Notes: generated by a model not told the origin, from the sequence alone. DNA of 64,000 nucleotides from Aquilaria yunnanensis (GCA_039654915.1 CM077600.1:35766992-35830991), one strand, 5' to 3'. Positions 22,996-35,700 are shown, numbered from the stretch's first letter. Program-made: numbers and translations.

Positions 22996-24239
22996 GCGGA
23001 AGGTAATTTCCTGTACCCTTTTGATATCGTTAGTTAGGAATATGTACAAAAACATAAATAGTAACTAAAGTTTTAACTTAGGGATTATGAATTATAATTA
23101 TAATCAGTGTACTTGATGTTTGATTTCTTACTTTTCCTTATATACAGAGATGAAAATAAATAAATGAATCAATCATCATTATCGGTCTCAGCGCAATGCA
23201 TCATCCGGATCTCATGCAGGAACAATATCTAAACATTTCGTGTAGTTATCATGATTAGGAAACCCGTGTGTCACAAGATCAATTTTAAATAGTGTTTAAA
23301 AAGTAGATTATCTAGAGTACACATTTATCTAAATGTACATACTTACTGTTTATGGAAAACTGATTTTAGGTGAAAAAGATTTCTTTCCCCTCACACGCCG
23401 AACTATACTCTTCAATGTTGTTGCCAAAAACACTCTTCAATTTATATATACACCAAGCGAAGAAGAATATAAAAAATTACCAAATTAAGTTATTATTCCC
23501 AAGTTATTATATATAAGACAGGGTATATACAAACTATAGATCTAATTTATCTGTAGATTAATTACTCATTAGTTGTTAAAATGACGAAATATATTAAATT
23601 GAACCATATAATTGATCATATCATGTGATGGTTTTTCATATGTAAATAATTAATTAAGACAATAACATTCAACTTCTTTTTTTTGTTTTTAAAGAAAACA
23701 GGATTGTTTGATAATATCGCATTGTAGAAAGATAGTAGGCCCTGAAAAAAATGAAAGAAAAAACATATTACTTCAAAAGTCAATTAGAACAATTATGACT
23801 TCATTTGTAAATAACGGTAGCATTTAGTGTTAAAAGCTGAAAAAACTATGTAATGGAAGCAGTTAGCATTATTAGATATTTAGAAAAACTATCACAATCA
23901 TTGAAAATTTATTCTAATATATAATGCTAATTTTAAACATTACGACGTTTTTTTTACCCACACTTTGTAGTGGGTATTTTTTTTCTTAAATTTATCATTA
24001 AAATAAATATCAGCAATAAATAACTAAAAAAAATTTTGTCATAAACTTATGCTAATAAATTAGAATTTTAATTTATTTTATTTTTACATTGGGCATTTTT
24101 ATATTATATTTTTACCATTCAAATGATTAGTTTATGATCGAAACATAACACATGTATAAGCTTTGAAATGATGAATATTTTTTGTTTCACTAATAAAGAA
24201 TTCACTAAAAGATCTCACATTCTACCAATTCAAATTTCA

Positions 24240-25720
24240 ATATTTAATATTGATGAAAAATTTTATTTGGAAAAATTTGCTTTCAATTATAGCTGTTACG
24301 GAGAAAATTACTTTATTAAATCATATAACTTTTGAATTAAATAATTCATTCTATAAAACTCAATTAATAAAGATTAAAAGAAAAAGAAAAGAATTGGCTA
24401 AAAAAATTAAAGGAGTAAGAGATAAAATGGAAAAGCTTTAGGTATTAAAATTTAATAATTGATGTTGACCAGTGTTTTGTTCTAAAATATAATATATAAA
24501 AAAACAACAACTAAAAATTTAAGACCCAAGAGCACATAGAAAGAATATAGTTAAGTAGTTATTATTTCGTAAGTTTGGGACTAAAAATAACATGATTCGA
24601 GCTTAGTAACTGAAATGGGAAAGGAAAGAAATCTAAGGATTGAAATTGCAGTTTAACCATAAGAAAAAGTGAAACGTCAAATTAGAACACAGGCCTCCAA
24701 GACACGATTTCTTTGAAAGAAGAAGACCGAACTTCAAAAAGAGTCAATCATGTTAGCAGAAAAGCAAAAACAAAAAGGAATCAACACTGTTTAGAAAGTA
24801 ACACTGTATATATTTAAAAATGATGGATAGTTTTTTCTTGTTAAAGAATAATTAACTAAAAAAATTTTTCTTATCAACTTAAATTCTAATTTTTAATATT
24901 AGTGAGAAATTTATTTAGAAAAATTCACTTTGAATTTTAACAATTATGAACCAAATTACTTTATTAAACCATAAAGCTTTTGAATTAAATAACTCATGCT
25001 ACAAAACTCAATTATCAATAATAAAAAAATATGATGAAAATAGAAAAATTGTGTTTAATTTATTTTTATTTAGAAAATCGTACATAAAAAAACAAAAAAA
25101 AAATGGGAGAAAGAGAGCAAATAGAAATAATATTAAGCAATTATTAAGTTTTAGGACCAAAACATAACATGGGTCAAAATTAGTGACTTAAATGGTAAAA
25201 GTTAGAAATGCTAGGACTGAAAACTCATTTAACCACATCAAAAAGTGCAAAACTGGAAAAATTGCGATTTGGGCCCTCAGGACTTTATCCGCTTGTGAAA
25301 ATGGGACCAAACTTAAAAACAGTCAATATAGTCCAGGGGAAAAAAAAAAAAGAAGGCTGCACTGTTCATAAACAGTAACAAAATTTCGGAAATTTGAAAA
25401 TTAGACATAAAAAAAACAACAAAAAAGTTTGGGAAGAAAGAGAGTAAATAGAAATAATATTAAACAATTATTAAACTGGGGGACCAAAACATAAGATGGG
25501 TCGAAATCAGTGACTTAAATAGTAAAAGTTAGAAATGATGCGACTGAAAACACATTTCACCACTTCAAAAAGTACGGAAACTGGAAAAATGGCTATATGG
25601 GCCCTCAGGACTCTACCTACTTGCGAAAATGGGGCCGAACTTAAAAACAGTCAATATAGTCCAGAAAAATAAAAGAAAATGGCACTGTTTATGAACAGTA
25701 ACCCAAAGTCGGCAATTAAT
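24240..25720. repeat. Threefold repeat block
   Basis: Two well-matched copies (about 25085-25376 and 25405-25700) share GAAAGAGAG-AAATAGAAATAAT, GGACCAAAACATAA, GTGACTTAAAT-GTAAAAG, GGGCCCTCAGGACT and AACAGTCAATATAGTCCAG blocks, and each ends in a CACTGTT-ATGAACAGTAAC palindrome. A more diverged third copy covers about 24510-24810. Two further segments (24250-24390 and 24905-25030) repeat an AAATTACTTTATTAAA-CATA-AGCTTTTGAATTAAATAA unit. There are no coding frames beyond Lys/Ile-rich chance ORFs. This is either a tandemly amplified transposon piece or a decayed LTR-type structure. Confidence 0.6.
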
Positions 25721-26739
25721 GTATAGTTATAATTTGCAAATGAAGCCTATATAACTATTACTATTATACCTTTGGTTGTTTAATTCTGACATATAGCAGG
25801 TGTTTACATTGTTTATATTGCTGACCTTAATCGCATGGACAGAGCACAAAGTTTTTGTTCACATCACATACACACGCAAGTGGAAACAGGTTGAAATCTC
25901 AAATTTATCACTATTATTTTGGGTTGGGACCAAATCTGCCACTAAGATTTCTTTTTATCCCATTTTCCTTGTCGTTAACCGTTAAAAAGCCAAAAAAAAA
26001 CGTAACAGGGAAAGCTGATGAGTTGAACCCTTGGAGCCATGATGTAAATTTTAAGAAAATTTAAGGCCAAGTGACCTCTTCATTGGCATCGAACATTTAA
26101 CTTTAACAAGGGGAAAACCACGAACCCAACCATCTTAATTCTTAACATTTCTCTCTCACACCCTACACTTGGCTATTACCACACAAGCCCTTCTACCCAA
26201 TGCCTTCGCCATAATCGCCGCCACCAGCCTGTAATATTGGAATGCTCATTTCCAACCCCACAGCAATCGCCGCCTTGATCTGAATCCCAACCCATCTCCA
26301 CCGCTGAATTTCATCTTGCTACAATCACCTCTCTTTTCCTATCCCTTTCCCGCATTCAATCCATCCATGATGCAAGTCCTCGCCCTCTTTGTGCTCCGCT
26401 CCGTTAGATCTCAGTCTCAGCTCGCAAGGCAAGCTGCCTTCACGATCTGGCCTGAAAAATACCATGGGCTCAAATTCTGCGACCTAGAAACGACGGGAGC
26501 GACAATCGACAAAGACGATGGCGAAATTCAATGACCCAAGCATGTTGGCAATAGAGCCGATGTCGAGATGGAAACAAGGTTAGGGAAGAAAAAAAAAAAG
26601 TGGTTGCGCGATGGTTCAATCATGGGTGAAGGGCAACGCTGGTCGGAGAAGGATGATACGGACGGTGGCGCCGGAGGACACGGGGATGGAAGATGAAATG
26701 AGTCAGTGATGACGGTGGTGTGGAAGAGTGATTTATTAT
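25721..26739. other. Intergenic, with one arm of an inverted-repeat family
   Basis: Around 25890-25990 the sequence (GAAATCTCAAATTTATCACTA...) matches the left arm of the inverted-repeat element at 52683-54151. The following GC-richer part (26200-26700) includes an open frame at 26316-26534 (+, 72 codons) with no recognisable domain. A matching right arm was not found before the MITE at 26740. Confidence 0.35.
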
Positions 26740-27085
26740 GAGTTAGTTTACTTCAACTTAAATCAACTGACTTTAAATAGGTTTATTTTTATTTTTATAT
26801 TTTTTTATCATAAACTAATTTTAATTGAAAGTCAATATTATGTAACTATAATAATTTGTTGAAAATATAATTTTTGTAATCTTATTAAATTTTTGTGAAT
26901 TTGTTATAGTTTAAGGCATTAAAAACATTCATAAAAATTTAACAATATCATAAAAATTTACTTTTAAATGAATTATTGTATCTAAATATATAATATTGAC
27001 TTTAAAATGAAATTAGTTTCAGTTAAAAAAAATATAAAAATAGAAATAAGTCAGTTGACTTAAATTAAAACAAATTTATAGCTTA
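26740..27085. mobile_element. Fold-back MITE, copy 2
   Basis: A sequence of about 346 bp homologous to the copies at 3038, 27484/36237 and 38629. The two halves are inverted: the left has CTTCAACTTAAATCAACTGA, and the right, read in reverse, has TTAATTTAAGTCAACTGACT. Both halves share the GTCAATATTATGTA and ATAATTT-TTGAAAATATAATTTT type blocks. There is no coding capacity. The exact ends are approximate. Confidence 0.65.
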
Positions 27086-27480
27086 GAGCAATCTAAACCA
27101 TCGGGTTTATGAGGAACCTAATTTAGCCACTTAGTTCTTAGACATCGTTAATGGGTTGATGGAAAAGTCCCTAAAGCTTATTAAAAGTTGCATTATCACT
27201 TTAATATTTCAAAATCTATTACTTTCCCCTCGTTCATTAGGTTTAAACAATTACTGGCCAATTTGAGTCCATCTTAATATATTAATAGGAAATTGGAACA
27301 AAAAAAAAAATTTGGAAGCAAATTTGGTCCTAATCCAAATTAGTGAGAAATTTGAGATTTCTGTCATTACATTTGAATCCTTAACCTTTTGCTAGTCTTT
27401 TCATTTTAGTCTTTAACTGGTTAACCCTTTATCCATCATTTAAAATGCCATCATATATATTATTGAGCCAAGAAATAACT
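27086..27480. other. Short intergenic stretch between two MITE copies
   Basis: Contains phrases of the CCTTAACCTTTTG / AGTCTTTAACTGG kind that recall arms of inverted-repeat elements, but no paired arm was seen. No gene. Confidence 0.3.
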
Positions 27481-27526
27481 TTAGGATCAATTCGTTTTAA
27501 CTTAACACTACTAAAAACAGACTTTT

Positions 27527-27757
27527 TCCAACGGCCATTTCCAACGGCTTCGCGTTGGAAATAAGACATTGGAAAACCCACCGTTGGAAGTCAATTTTCC
27601 AACGGCAAAAATGAGGGCCGTTGGAATTTCCAACTGTTAGCCGTTGGAATTTGAGCAGTTGGAAATTTTCCAACGGCTCACTTTTGTTTTTTTTTTTTTC
27701 CATTTTCCAACGGCCTTGGCAGTTGGAAAAATTTCCAACTGCCAAGGCCGTTGGAAA
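27527..27757. repeat. Left subterminal CCAACGG repeat array of the CACTA element
   Basis: Several copies of CCAACGGC and its complement, in both orientations, likely binding sites for the element's own proteins by analogy with En/Spm. The array ends in a perfect palindrome: two 26-base arms (27704-27729 and 27732-27757) separated by 2 bases. Confidence 0.85.
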
Positions 27758-28115
27758 TCAAGCTTTTTATATTTTGTACATTCTCGTTCCATTTCGAATG
27801 CGTGTGATTAAACGTCAAACGGCTTAGGCGATTCAAAATGATTGTATCGTATATAATCACATTCTGAACCACTGCACGTGCATAAATGCAGTTGTAGATC
27901 TCAATAAAAACATACATAATTGAAAGTACAGAATCATTTCATAAATATAGTTATAACATACACATAAAAGCATACACAATTGAAATTTCAATATCATGAC
28001 ACAAATATAGTTACAATCCACATAAAAACATCTATAATTATTATTACATACTTCCATTACTCCTAAAAAGTGTTTGTTTGTTGATGAAGACAGAAAGTAA
28101 AGTGATATACCTGAT

Positions 28116-29770
28116 CTAGTCATCATCGGATCCCGAGGCATCAATATCATTCTCTGGGTGCGCGGGCGGAGGAATTCCAAGTCGTTCATATATGTACTTC
28201 ATCTCCGCTTGTTGTCTCCTCTTCATTCGCTCCAACTTCCGCTCATAATATGATTCTTGTTGTGCTGTATGCTGCGCAACCACTCGCTCAACTTGTTCAG
28301 TGAACTCCGGCGTCTGAGTGAGATCAACATGTGCTGAAGGAATATTCCCTGGTCGTCGTCGTTCGAGCACAGCATGTTGTTCTGATCCAAGCCCAAATAC
28401 ACGCCCTTTCTTCCTTCCACCTGCAGCTACACTCATTATCGCTGCCTCATCAATGTCATGTGCGACGCCTTCCTCTTCCATTTGCTGTGTTTGTTCTTCG
28501 ATCTCAGCAGTTACCTTCGCCTTCATAAGGGTACAACTTCATTTATTAGTAAGTCGATATTTATTCGTATGTAAAAATGTAATTTAATATAACATGATTA
28601 TTACCGCCACTTCTTCAGTACGCCTGTTGACGTATTCCCTGCTCTTTTTCTTATGAGTTTGCTGCATAACCTTGAACAAGCCAGGGTCCCTCTTCTCCGG
28701 ATCTTTTTCACGCTACATTGGTTGTTAGTATGAATAAAGTTATTACGCATGTAACATAAGTTGAATTATGTGTATAAGAGGTTCATAACGTTTACCATTC
28801 GCTCTCGGTGTTCTGTAATTGAAACAGATCCTCCTGCATAAGTAGCACTGTATCCACCAGTAGAGTTAGACGACTGCAATGATGATGCTCGTATTGTCTT
28901 ACCCCTCGATGATTTCTCCTGAAACTCCGGTGTAGCCCACTATTCCTCCATGGCTGTATACTGTGCGTCGGTCATAAATAATGCCCGTGCTCGCCGTTTC
29001 TCAGGATTTCTCTCCCGGCGAATGTCACCCAGCGTCCCTCTGTAATGATTAGCCGCCATCATATGCCAAACGCGATAGACCTCATTATGGTGGGCTGGAT
29101 CCCACTCACATAAACCCTAGACATAAAATAAAATATAAGGGGGTCTAATAGTTATCTACATGATTTGTAAAGCTGAAAATTCAATGTGTAGATTAAGTGC
29201 AAACCTCAAATACGAGCCACCACGCCTGAATATCTGCTGGGCTTGCACTCGTCCAATCATGATGTCCCTTGAAGTGTGTGGTGAAGCATCTAGTGACCAT
29301 CCGTGTTGCTCTTGATGGAAGGAAGCTATATGAAATGCATGTTCAAATACAATAAAATTTGTTTTCATTGGAAGATAATGAACTGCATGTAACATAAACT
29401 ATTATTCTTTCAAATTATACATTACTTACGTGTTACCATGAGGTGTGATCCGTAAGCGACCCTGATGCGGGGCTTCGGATACCGCTGACTGGCCAATGGA
29501 ATTTCCTCCATCAGATGAAGGAATATGTGCGGGAGTCGAGCGACTAGCACTACGGCGGACTGGAGGAATGCCAATATCATCCGTACGAGGGGTGGTTCGT
29601 GGAAGAACATCTTCTTCTATTATAGGCCGCGACCCTGAATGTCGGGAATGCGATTGGCCTGCCCTTTCATGTCTGGCAAGTGGCTCTGCTATCGCTTCTT
29701 TGAACTGCTGAAATAGGCCTTTCCCTGGCCTACGTGTATACGTCGCATCTCCTTTAGGTGGCATCTGCAA
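28116..29770 (-). pseudogene. Ptta/En-Spm-type accessory gene of the CACTA element (TNPA-like), one stop
   Basis: Five exons join in frame: 29770-29430, 29325-29205, 29116-28796, 28712-28605 and 28520-28116, all introns GT-AG, giving 431 codons. The N-terminal part is basic and Ser/Pro-rich. The middle (WTSASPADIQAWWLVFEGLCEWDP through EKRRARALF) has the conserved Trp pattern of the plant transposase Ptta/En/Spm family. A coiled-coil-like Glu/Gln/Arg-rich tail (KVTAEIEEQTQQMEEE, ERKLERMKRRQQ) ends SGSDDD. In En/Spm the comparable protein binds subterminal repeats and regulates transposition. A TAG at 28942-28940, in the context MEE-stop-WATPEFQ, interrupts exon 3; Gln is the likely ancestral residue. 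The gene lies downstream of the transposase on the same strand. Confidence 0.8.
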
Positions 29771-29935
29771 TTTGATTAAAAACCTTACAACATTTTACAA
29801 ATATTAATTATAGCCAATAATATTGCTCTCGCAAATGCACCCATCACAGTCAATTTAGACGTACTCATAATTATGATTACAAGTCTTTCCACGTTCACAT
29901 TACATTTTATAAGTAATCGCATGTTAACATGAAAG

Positions 29936-32900
29936 TCAATGGACGTCATCGTCCTCAGACTGTGCCTCCGAATCGCTATTCTCAGTATCTCTATATTCAA
30001 ATTCATCTTCTTCATCACTCGCTTCAACGGCGTCCTTTTCCTCAGATTCATCCTCATGTTCCAACGTTCCTTCCCTGTTCGGCATGTCATCATCTACAGC
30101 TTCCCCGACTCCTGTTTCAGCTAAATTCTCGATTGGGTCATCCATAATTATGGGTGGATTGTTCAGGCCACCTTGAAAATCTTCCTGAAATGCATCATCG
30201 ATGTCTGCTACATTATAATGAACGATGCGTCGAGGTTTGATTTTCAAAACGGCTAACCACCCTATTTTTTCACGTGACTTTGTTGGGTAATGGGTGTAGT
30301 AAACTTGATCAGCTTGGGAGGCAAGAATTAATGGGTCAAACTTCCCATATCGGCGACCATCACGAACCTCAACTAAACTATATTGTTTATGAACCCGAGT
30401 GCCACGATCTGGAGTAGGGTCAAACCATGCACACCTAAACAATACAACATGTTTCTGTGGCCATCCAGGATATTCGAGTTGAATGATTTCTTCTAACACG
30501 CCATAAAAATCACATTCAACCTCACTTGATCCTGAAGTCCTTATACAAACGCCACTGTTAAATGTTGCTTTGTCGCGACCCCAGTCGCTAATGTGAAACT
30601 TGTACCCATTTATGAAATAAACAGGCCAAGTCTCAACACGACGTGATGGCCCGCACGCAACATCCCACAAGAAGCGGTCCGTGATATTGTTGCGCACATC
30701 ATTCACCTAGTTACATATCAACAAGTTTATGAATATTTCTATCGATGGAAAGCAAAATATGAAGATGAGGAAAGTGTATGTAACTTACATAGTTTCTAAG
30801 CCATGTACCAAAGTTATTCTCAATGTAGACATCCAGGTCTGACATTGCTATATTTGGTGCATGCATACGCACTTCCTCAACAAACAAACTAGAACATATA
30901 CATAAAGGTCGTTTAGTGTGAACCTAGATTATGCAAGTGTATAAAGGAAAAAAAGTAGTATTATTAGAGTATAATATATAAAGCAAATATGTGTTATGTC
31001 ACTTACTCGAGGCACGGCTTCACCTCCTTACAATTCAGTAAGACATATGCAGTAGCAACCCTCAATTCATTGTCATCAAGATATCGATATCTGGAGACAC
31101 CATATGGACGACCCGGGTATCTAAAGATAGACCACACCGATTCATCATATTGTCTTTGTTCGCCATCGTCATTACGAAGTACTCTAGTAGCCATATGTGG
31201 AATATGAGATTCAAAGTAGTGAGAGCAAAATGTTGAGGTCTCCTCAATTAGATACGCTTCATAAATTGAACCCTCTACATGAGCCTTATTTGATACCTTC
31301 ATTTTTAGGTCATGCATACAACGCTCAAACTTATACATCTACCTATACTGAATAGGTCCTCCAACTCTGGCTTCATAAGGAAGGTGAACCGGCAAATGTT
31401 CCATCGAATCGAAAAAAGCAGGTGGAAAAATTCTTTCCAACTTGCAGAGTATTACTGGAATATTTGCTTCTAACTTGACCATGTGATTCACATCTAACTC
31501 TGGAGAACATAAATCACGGAAGAATTGACTTAACTCAGTCAATGGTTTCCATATATTTTCAGGTATGGCTTGAAGGGCTATTGGGAGGAGCCTCTGCATC
31601 ATTACATGACAATCATGACTTTTCATACCAGACATATGACTTACATTACTGTCAACACACCTCCCAAGGTTCGATGCATACCCGTCTGGGAGTGTAAGTG
31701 TTTTAACCCAATTGAGCACATCAGTTCTTTGATGTGAATTTAGTGCAAATGTTGCTTTGGGTTTAAATGCTCGACCGTCGGCTTGAGGAATTAAATTTAG
31801 CTCTGATCGACTACACAACATCTCAATGTCCTTACGAGCCTTCATGTTGTCTTTAGTTTTGTTCCTCACATCCATCACTGTATTCCATATATTGTCAAAC
31901 ACATTCTTCTCTATATGCATCACATCCAAATTATGGCGGATTAAATTATTCTTCCAGTAAGGCAACTCCCAGAAAATACTTCTTTTTTACCAATTATGCG
32001 TTCTACCATAACCTGGTATGGTTAAAACCTCTCCATTCTGAACAACAGATGGCAAATTTGAGATTCGTTCAAATATTGTTTCAGGCGGAAGACGCTCAGG
32101 AGGCAACGATTTTTCAATTTTTCCTTTCTTAAAGGCAACTCTGTTTCTTCTATAAGGGTGATCCAGCTCGAGAAAATGTCGATGACAATCAAAGAAGGAA
32201 GTTTTCCTCCCGTTCTCAAGCTGGAAGGCTTTACTTTGGTCCATGCATATAGGACAAGATAATCTCCCATGAGTCATCCAACCTGACAACATCCCATAAG
32301 CCGGGAAGTCATTGATGGTCCACAAAACTGAAGCACGGAGCTGAAAATTCTGTTTAAGTGATACATCCCATGTTTGGACACCATCTTCCCACAACTGATT
32401 CAATTCATGGATAAGAGGTTGTAAATAGACGTCAATGTTCTGACGTGGACTCCGAGGGCCTGGTATCAATGAAGTCAAAAACATATATGGTTTCTTCATG
32501 CACATCCAAGGTGGCAAATTATACAGCGTTACGATGACCGGCCAACATGAATATTGTTTACCAGAGTTTCCAAACGGAACGAAACCATCAGAACATAGAC
32601 CAAGGCGAACATTTCGGGGCTCTGCGGCAAACCACGGGTAAGTGGAATCAAAATGTTTCCATGCTTCCCCATCTGAAGGATGTTTTAAAACATTTGGCTT
32701 GGCTCAATGCTCACTGTGCCACCTCATGTGCTCTGCAGTTGAAAGTGAAGCATATAGTCGCTGAAGACGAGGAGTTAGTGGTAAATGGTGCATGGTCTTT
32801 CTTGGTCTATCTTTACCTCGTCCACCTTTTCTCTGCTTAAACCGCGATTCACCACAGAACTTGCACTGTGTAGCATCTTTATCATTATTCCAGAACAACA

Positions 32901-33591
32901 TGCAGTCGTTAACACAAGCATCAATTTTTAGATGCGCAAGACCAAGTTGTGAAACTAATTTCTTCGTCTCATACCAATTCGACGGCATCTTGCTGTCACT
33001 TGGCTGTGTTTCTTTCATCAAGGCCGCAATACCATCATAACACCGTCTTGGTATATGATATTCTGCTTTAAGGTTTAACAAACGAACTGCAGCAGATAGC
33101 TCAGAATGTGTCTCACATCCATCCCAAAGAGGTGTAGTCGCCGAGTACAATAAATCAGAAAACCGTCTAAAACCTTCATTAGGTTCTTCATGGACACCAG
33201 AAAAATTCTGATGGGGACTTGGTCCAACTGCATCAAAAATCATTCGAGCATATGGGTTTACAGGTGAACTACCCTCAGCATGCTCATACGAACCACAACT
33301 ATCAAACGGCTGATCTGACGGTTCCTTAAACGGCTCCCCATGAGCTGTCCAGTTAGTGTAAGAAGGCATGAATCCGCACTTATATAGATGCATTCTAACA
33401 TCATCACAATCCTTAAACCTCAAATTTTTACATCTCCGACATGGGCAACGAATTTTGTTCCCATCCATATGACCTGGATTACTACAAGCAAATGTTATGA
33501 ACTGCTCAACCCCTGTCTCCCACTCCTCCTTGTACCCAACTCGTCCAGGTAAATAACGACTACTATACATCCAAGTACGTTCTTGTTCCAT
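29936..33591 (-). pseudogene. TNP2-type CACTA transposase with DUF4218/DUF4216, three in-frame stops
   Basis: Exons 33591-31007, 30888-30789 and 30706-29936 join in frame to 1151 codons, the usual size for TNPD/TNP2 proteins. The order of regions is: a transposase-associated Cys/His domain (C49, C51, C54, H68); the TNP2 core, including CSDGFVPFGN, WTINDFPAYGMLSGW and LPYWKNNLIRHNLDVMHIEKN; a DUF4218-like part (FFRDLCSPEL, LPVHLPYEA, YKFERCMHDLK); and, after the introns, DUF4216 (YSLVEVRDGRRYGKFDPLILASQADQVYY). An acidic tail closes it. Stops occur at TGA 32706-32704, TAA 31989-31987 and TAG 31341-31339. The frame is otherwise unbroken. The product would cut and insert the element. An upstream leader exon and long intron are inferred from splice sites at 35502/35501 and 33598/33597. 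Confidence 0.9.
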
Positions 33592-34479
33592 GGAGTCCTA
33601 CCAATGGAAATTATATATTAATAGAGGGTAAGGCCTGGGAGGGTATGTCCACTTCTTAACCCTCAAATTACTTGCATTTGAAGGACAGGTTGACGAGGTG
33701 ACATGCAACAACAGCAAGACATAGACAATTTCATACTTAAGTGTTTAGGGTGTGTGAGTTCAATAAGTGCGGCATTCTAATGCATGTCAACCAAAAAGCC
33801 CACATCTTTCAAATTTTGCAAACATAGTGTTTCATGTCTCATGCTGATTAGGCACATCAAAGCCGAGAGCAAATTCAACACCAAATATTAATAACTCCAA
33901 AATATACAAAGCATAAGAAGTCATTCCATCCATAGTATAGATAATTATTATTCTAATTATTACTACTCTTGTTGGGTTTATTATAATTATTATTATTATT
34001 AAAATATTTATTATTATTATTCGTAGTCATATTATTATTGTCTTTGTTATCTTCCAACCATACATAATTATTTAAATAATTATTATTATAGTATTCTAAG
34101 TTTCATAATAATTATTTTAATTAGCCATTATTATGATTATTGTTACTATTATTATTACTACTACCACTCTTAGTATAATAGTAATTATTTTATTAATTAT
34201 AATAATAATAATAATAATAATTATTAATATTATTATTACAATAATATTAGTATTATAATTATAAATATAATTAGTATTATTATTATTACTACTACCACTC
34301 TTACTATAATAGTAATTATTGTAAGTATAATAATAATAATAATTAATAATATTATTATTATTCTTATTTGCATCGTTCTCTTCGAATAATAATAATTATT
34401 AAAATTATTATTACTATATTTATTAGTATTATTATTATTACTTGTATTATTAAAGTTCTACTATAATAATAATTATTTA

Positions 34480-34522
<43 letters not shown>

Positions 34523-34541
34523 CTACTCTTATGTAATACAA

Positions 34542-34612
<71 letters not shown>

Positions 34613-35700
34613 CATTATATAACTTCTCTTACTATAATAATTACTAAATTACTTATTAGTATTATTATTATTATTGAAATTATTATTAAGTACTACTCTG
34701 AGTATACTTCAACTTACCTAAATTATTATTATAATTATTGTTATGATTACTTTAATTAATATCATTATTATGATTATTGTAGCTCGTACCTTTGTATAAT
34801 AATTACTATTTTAATCATTATTGTTACATAGTATTATTAATATTACCATAACTATTTTTATTATTATTATAATTATTATTATTATTATTACTATTATTAT
34901 TATTATTGTACTACTACTCTTAGTATAATTATTATTTTGTTTATTACTGTTATTATTATTAGTATTATTCATAATACTATTATTATTATTTTTGTTATTA
35001 AAATTCTTATTATTGACACATATTTTAGTAAAGGTAAATTTTAATCAAAGAAATTTAGTTAAGTATAAATACTTTCAACGTTTCTACTAATTCTAAAACT
35101 AAAATCCTTATAAACATATTCCCAGCTAAATATTAGTAATTAAACTTTAACTGTAAAATTAAACTTAAACTATAAAATTAATCCTAAAAACCCGAAAATA
35201 ATAAAAAAATTAACAAAATGGGTAAAAATTAAAAATTCTAATGGGTGTTCTACCAAATCTTCACATCAAACCATGAACCACTTAAAATCACATAACAAAT
35301 ATTTCAAGCATTTTTCGGATAAATAATGTAAAAAATTATAAAAATACGTGATAAACGCAAAATACCTTAAAATCCTTCCTTCAAATGAGTTCTTTCTTTC
35401 TTCTAATCTGCTACAACAAGTAAAAAATTACACCCATTAGATTTAATAAACCAAAAACCATGAAAATCGAAACAAACAAAACCAAAAATATTCACACTTA
35501 CCTACAGATCTGCCACTTAGACCACCAGATCCAAGAAATCAGCCTCCGAGCGACGTTAATCAGGCCCTGGGACACTTCACAAAGTGCTGTGTGTGCGTGT
35601 GGAGAGAGCGAGAGGGAAGGAAGGAAAAACAGGGCGAAAACGGATGGAGGAAGAAGACGATGCCGCGAGCTAGAGGGGGGGGCCTGAATTTATTGCCAAT
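33592..35700 (-). promoter_or_regulatory. Inferred promoter, leader exon and leader intron of the CACTA transposase
   Basis: Reading the minus strand, a CT-rich, GC-richer segment (about 35690-35503) resembles a 5' UTR. It ends in CTGTAG followed by the strong donor GTAAGTG (35501 downward). A matching acceptor, TTGGTAG, ends at 33598, seven bases before the transposase ATG. The implied intron is about 1.9 kb and contains the ATT-rich tract. The transcript model is inferred from splice signals only. Confidence 0.45.
33950..35000. repeat. ATT/TTA-rich low-complexity tract with microsatellite cores
   Basis: About 1 kb dominated by ATT/TTA triplets in imperfect array, with purer cores at about 34480-34520 and 34540-34612 and again near 34860-34910. 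A sub-repeat ACTACTCTTA/TACTCTTACTATAATA appears at least five times (for example near 34160, 34300, 34510, 34620 and 34910). This suggests that longer units were amplified and then decayed into simple repeats. It lies inside the CACTA element. Confidence 0.8.

Larger units (their letters stand above)
21456..24239. other. Long AT-rich intergenic region
   Basis: No complete gene recognised. It contains a GAG/GGA-rich purine tract (22055-22110), a CTCTCT run (22434-22445) and an AAT-type microsatellite (22955-22995). Between 23000 and 24240 the sequence is AT-rich with many short homopolymer runs. Confidence 0.35.

Noticed and set aside
32547..33040. Plus-strand ORFs inside the CACTA transposase
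   Set aside because: They are antisense shadows of the TNP2 reading frame.
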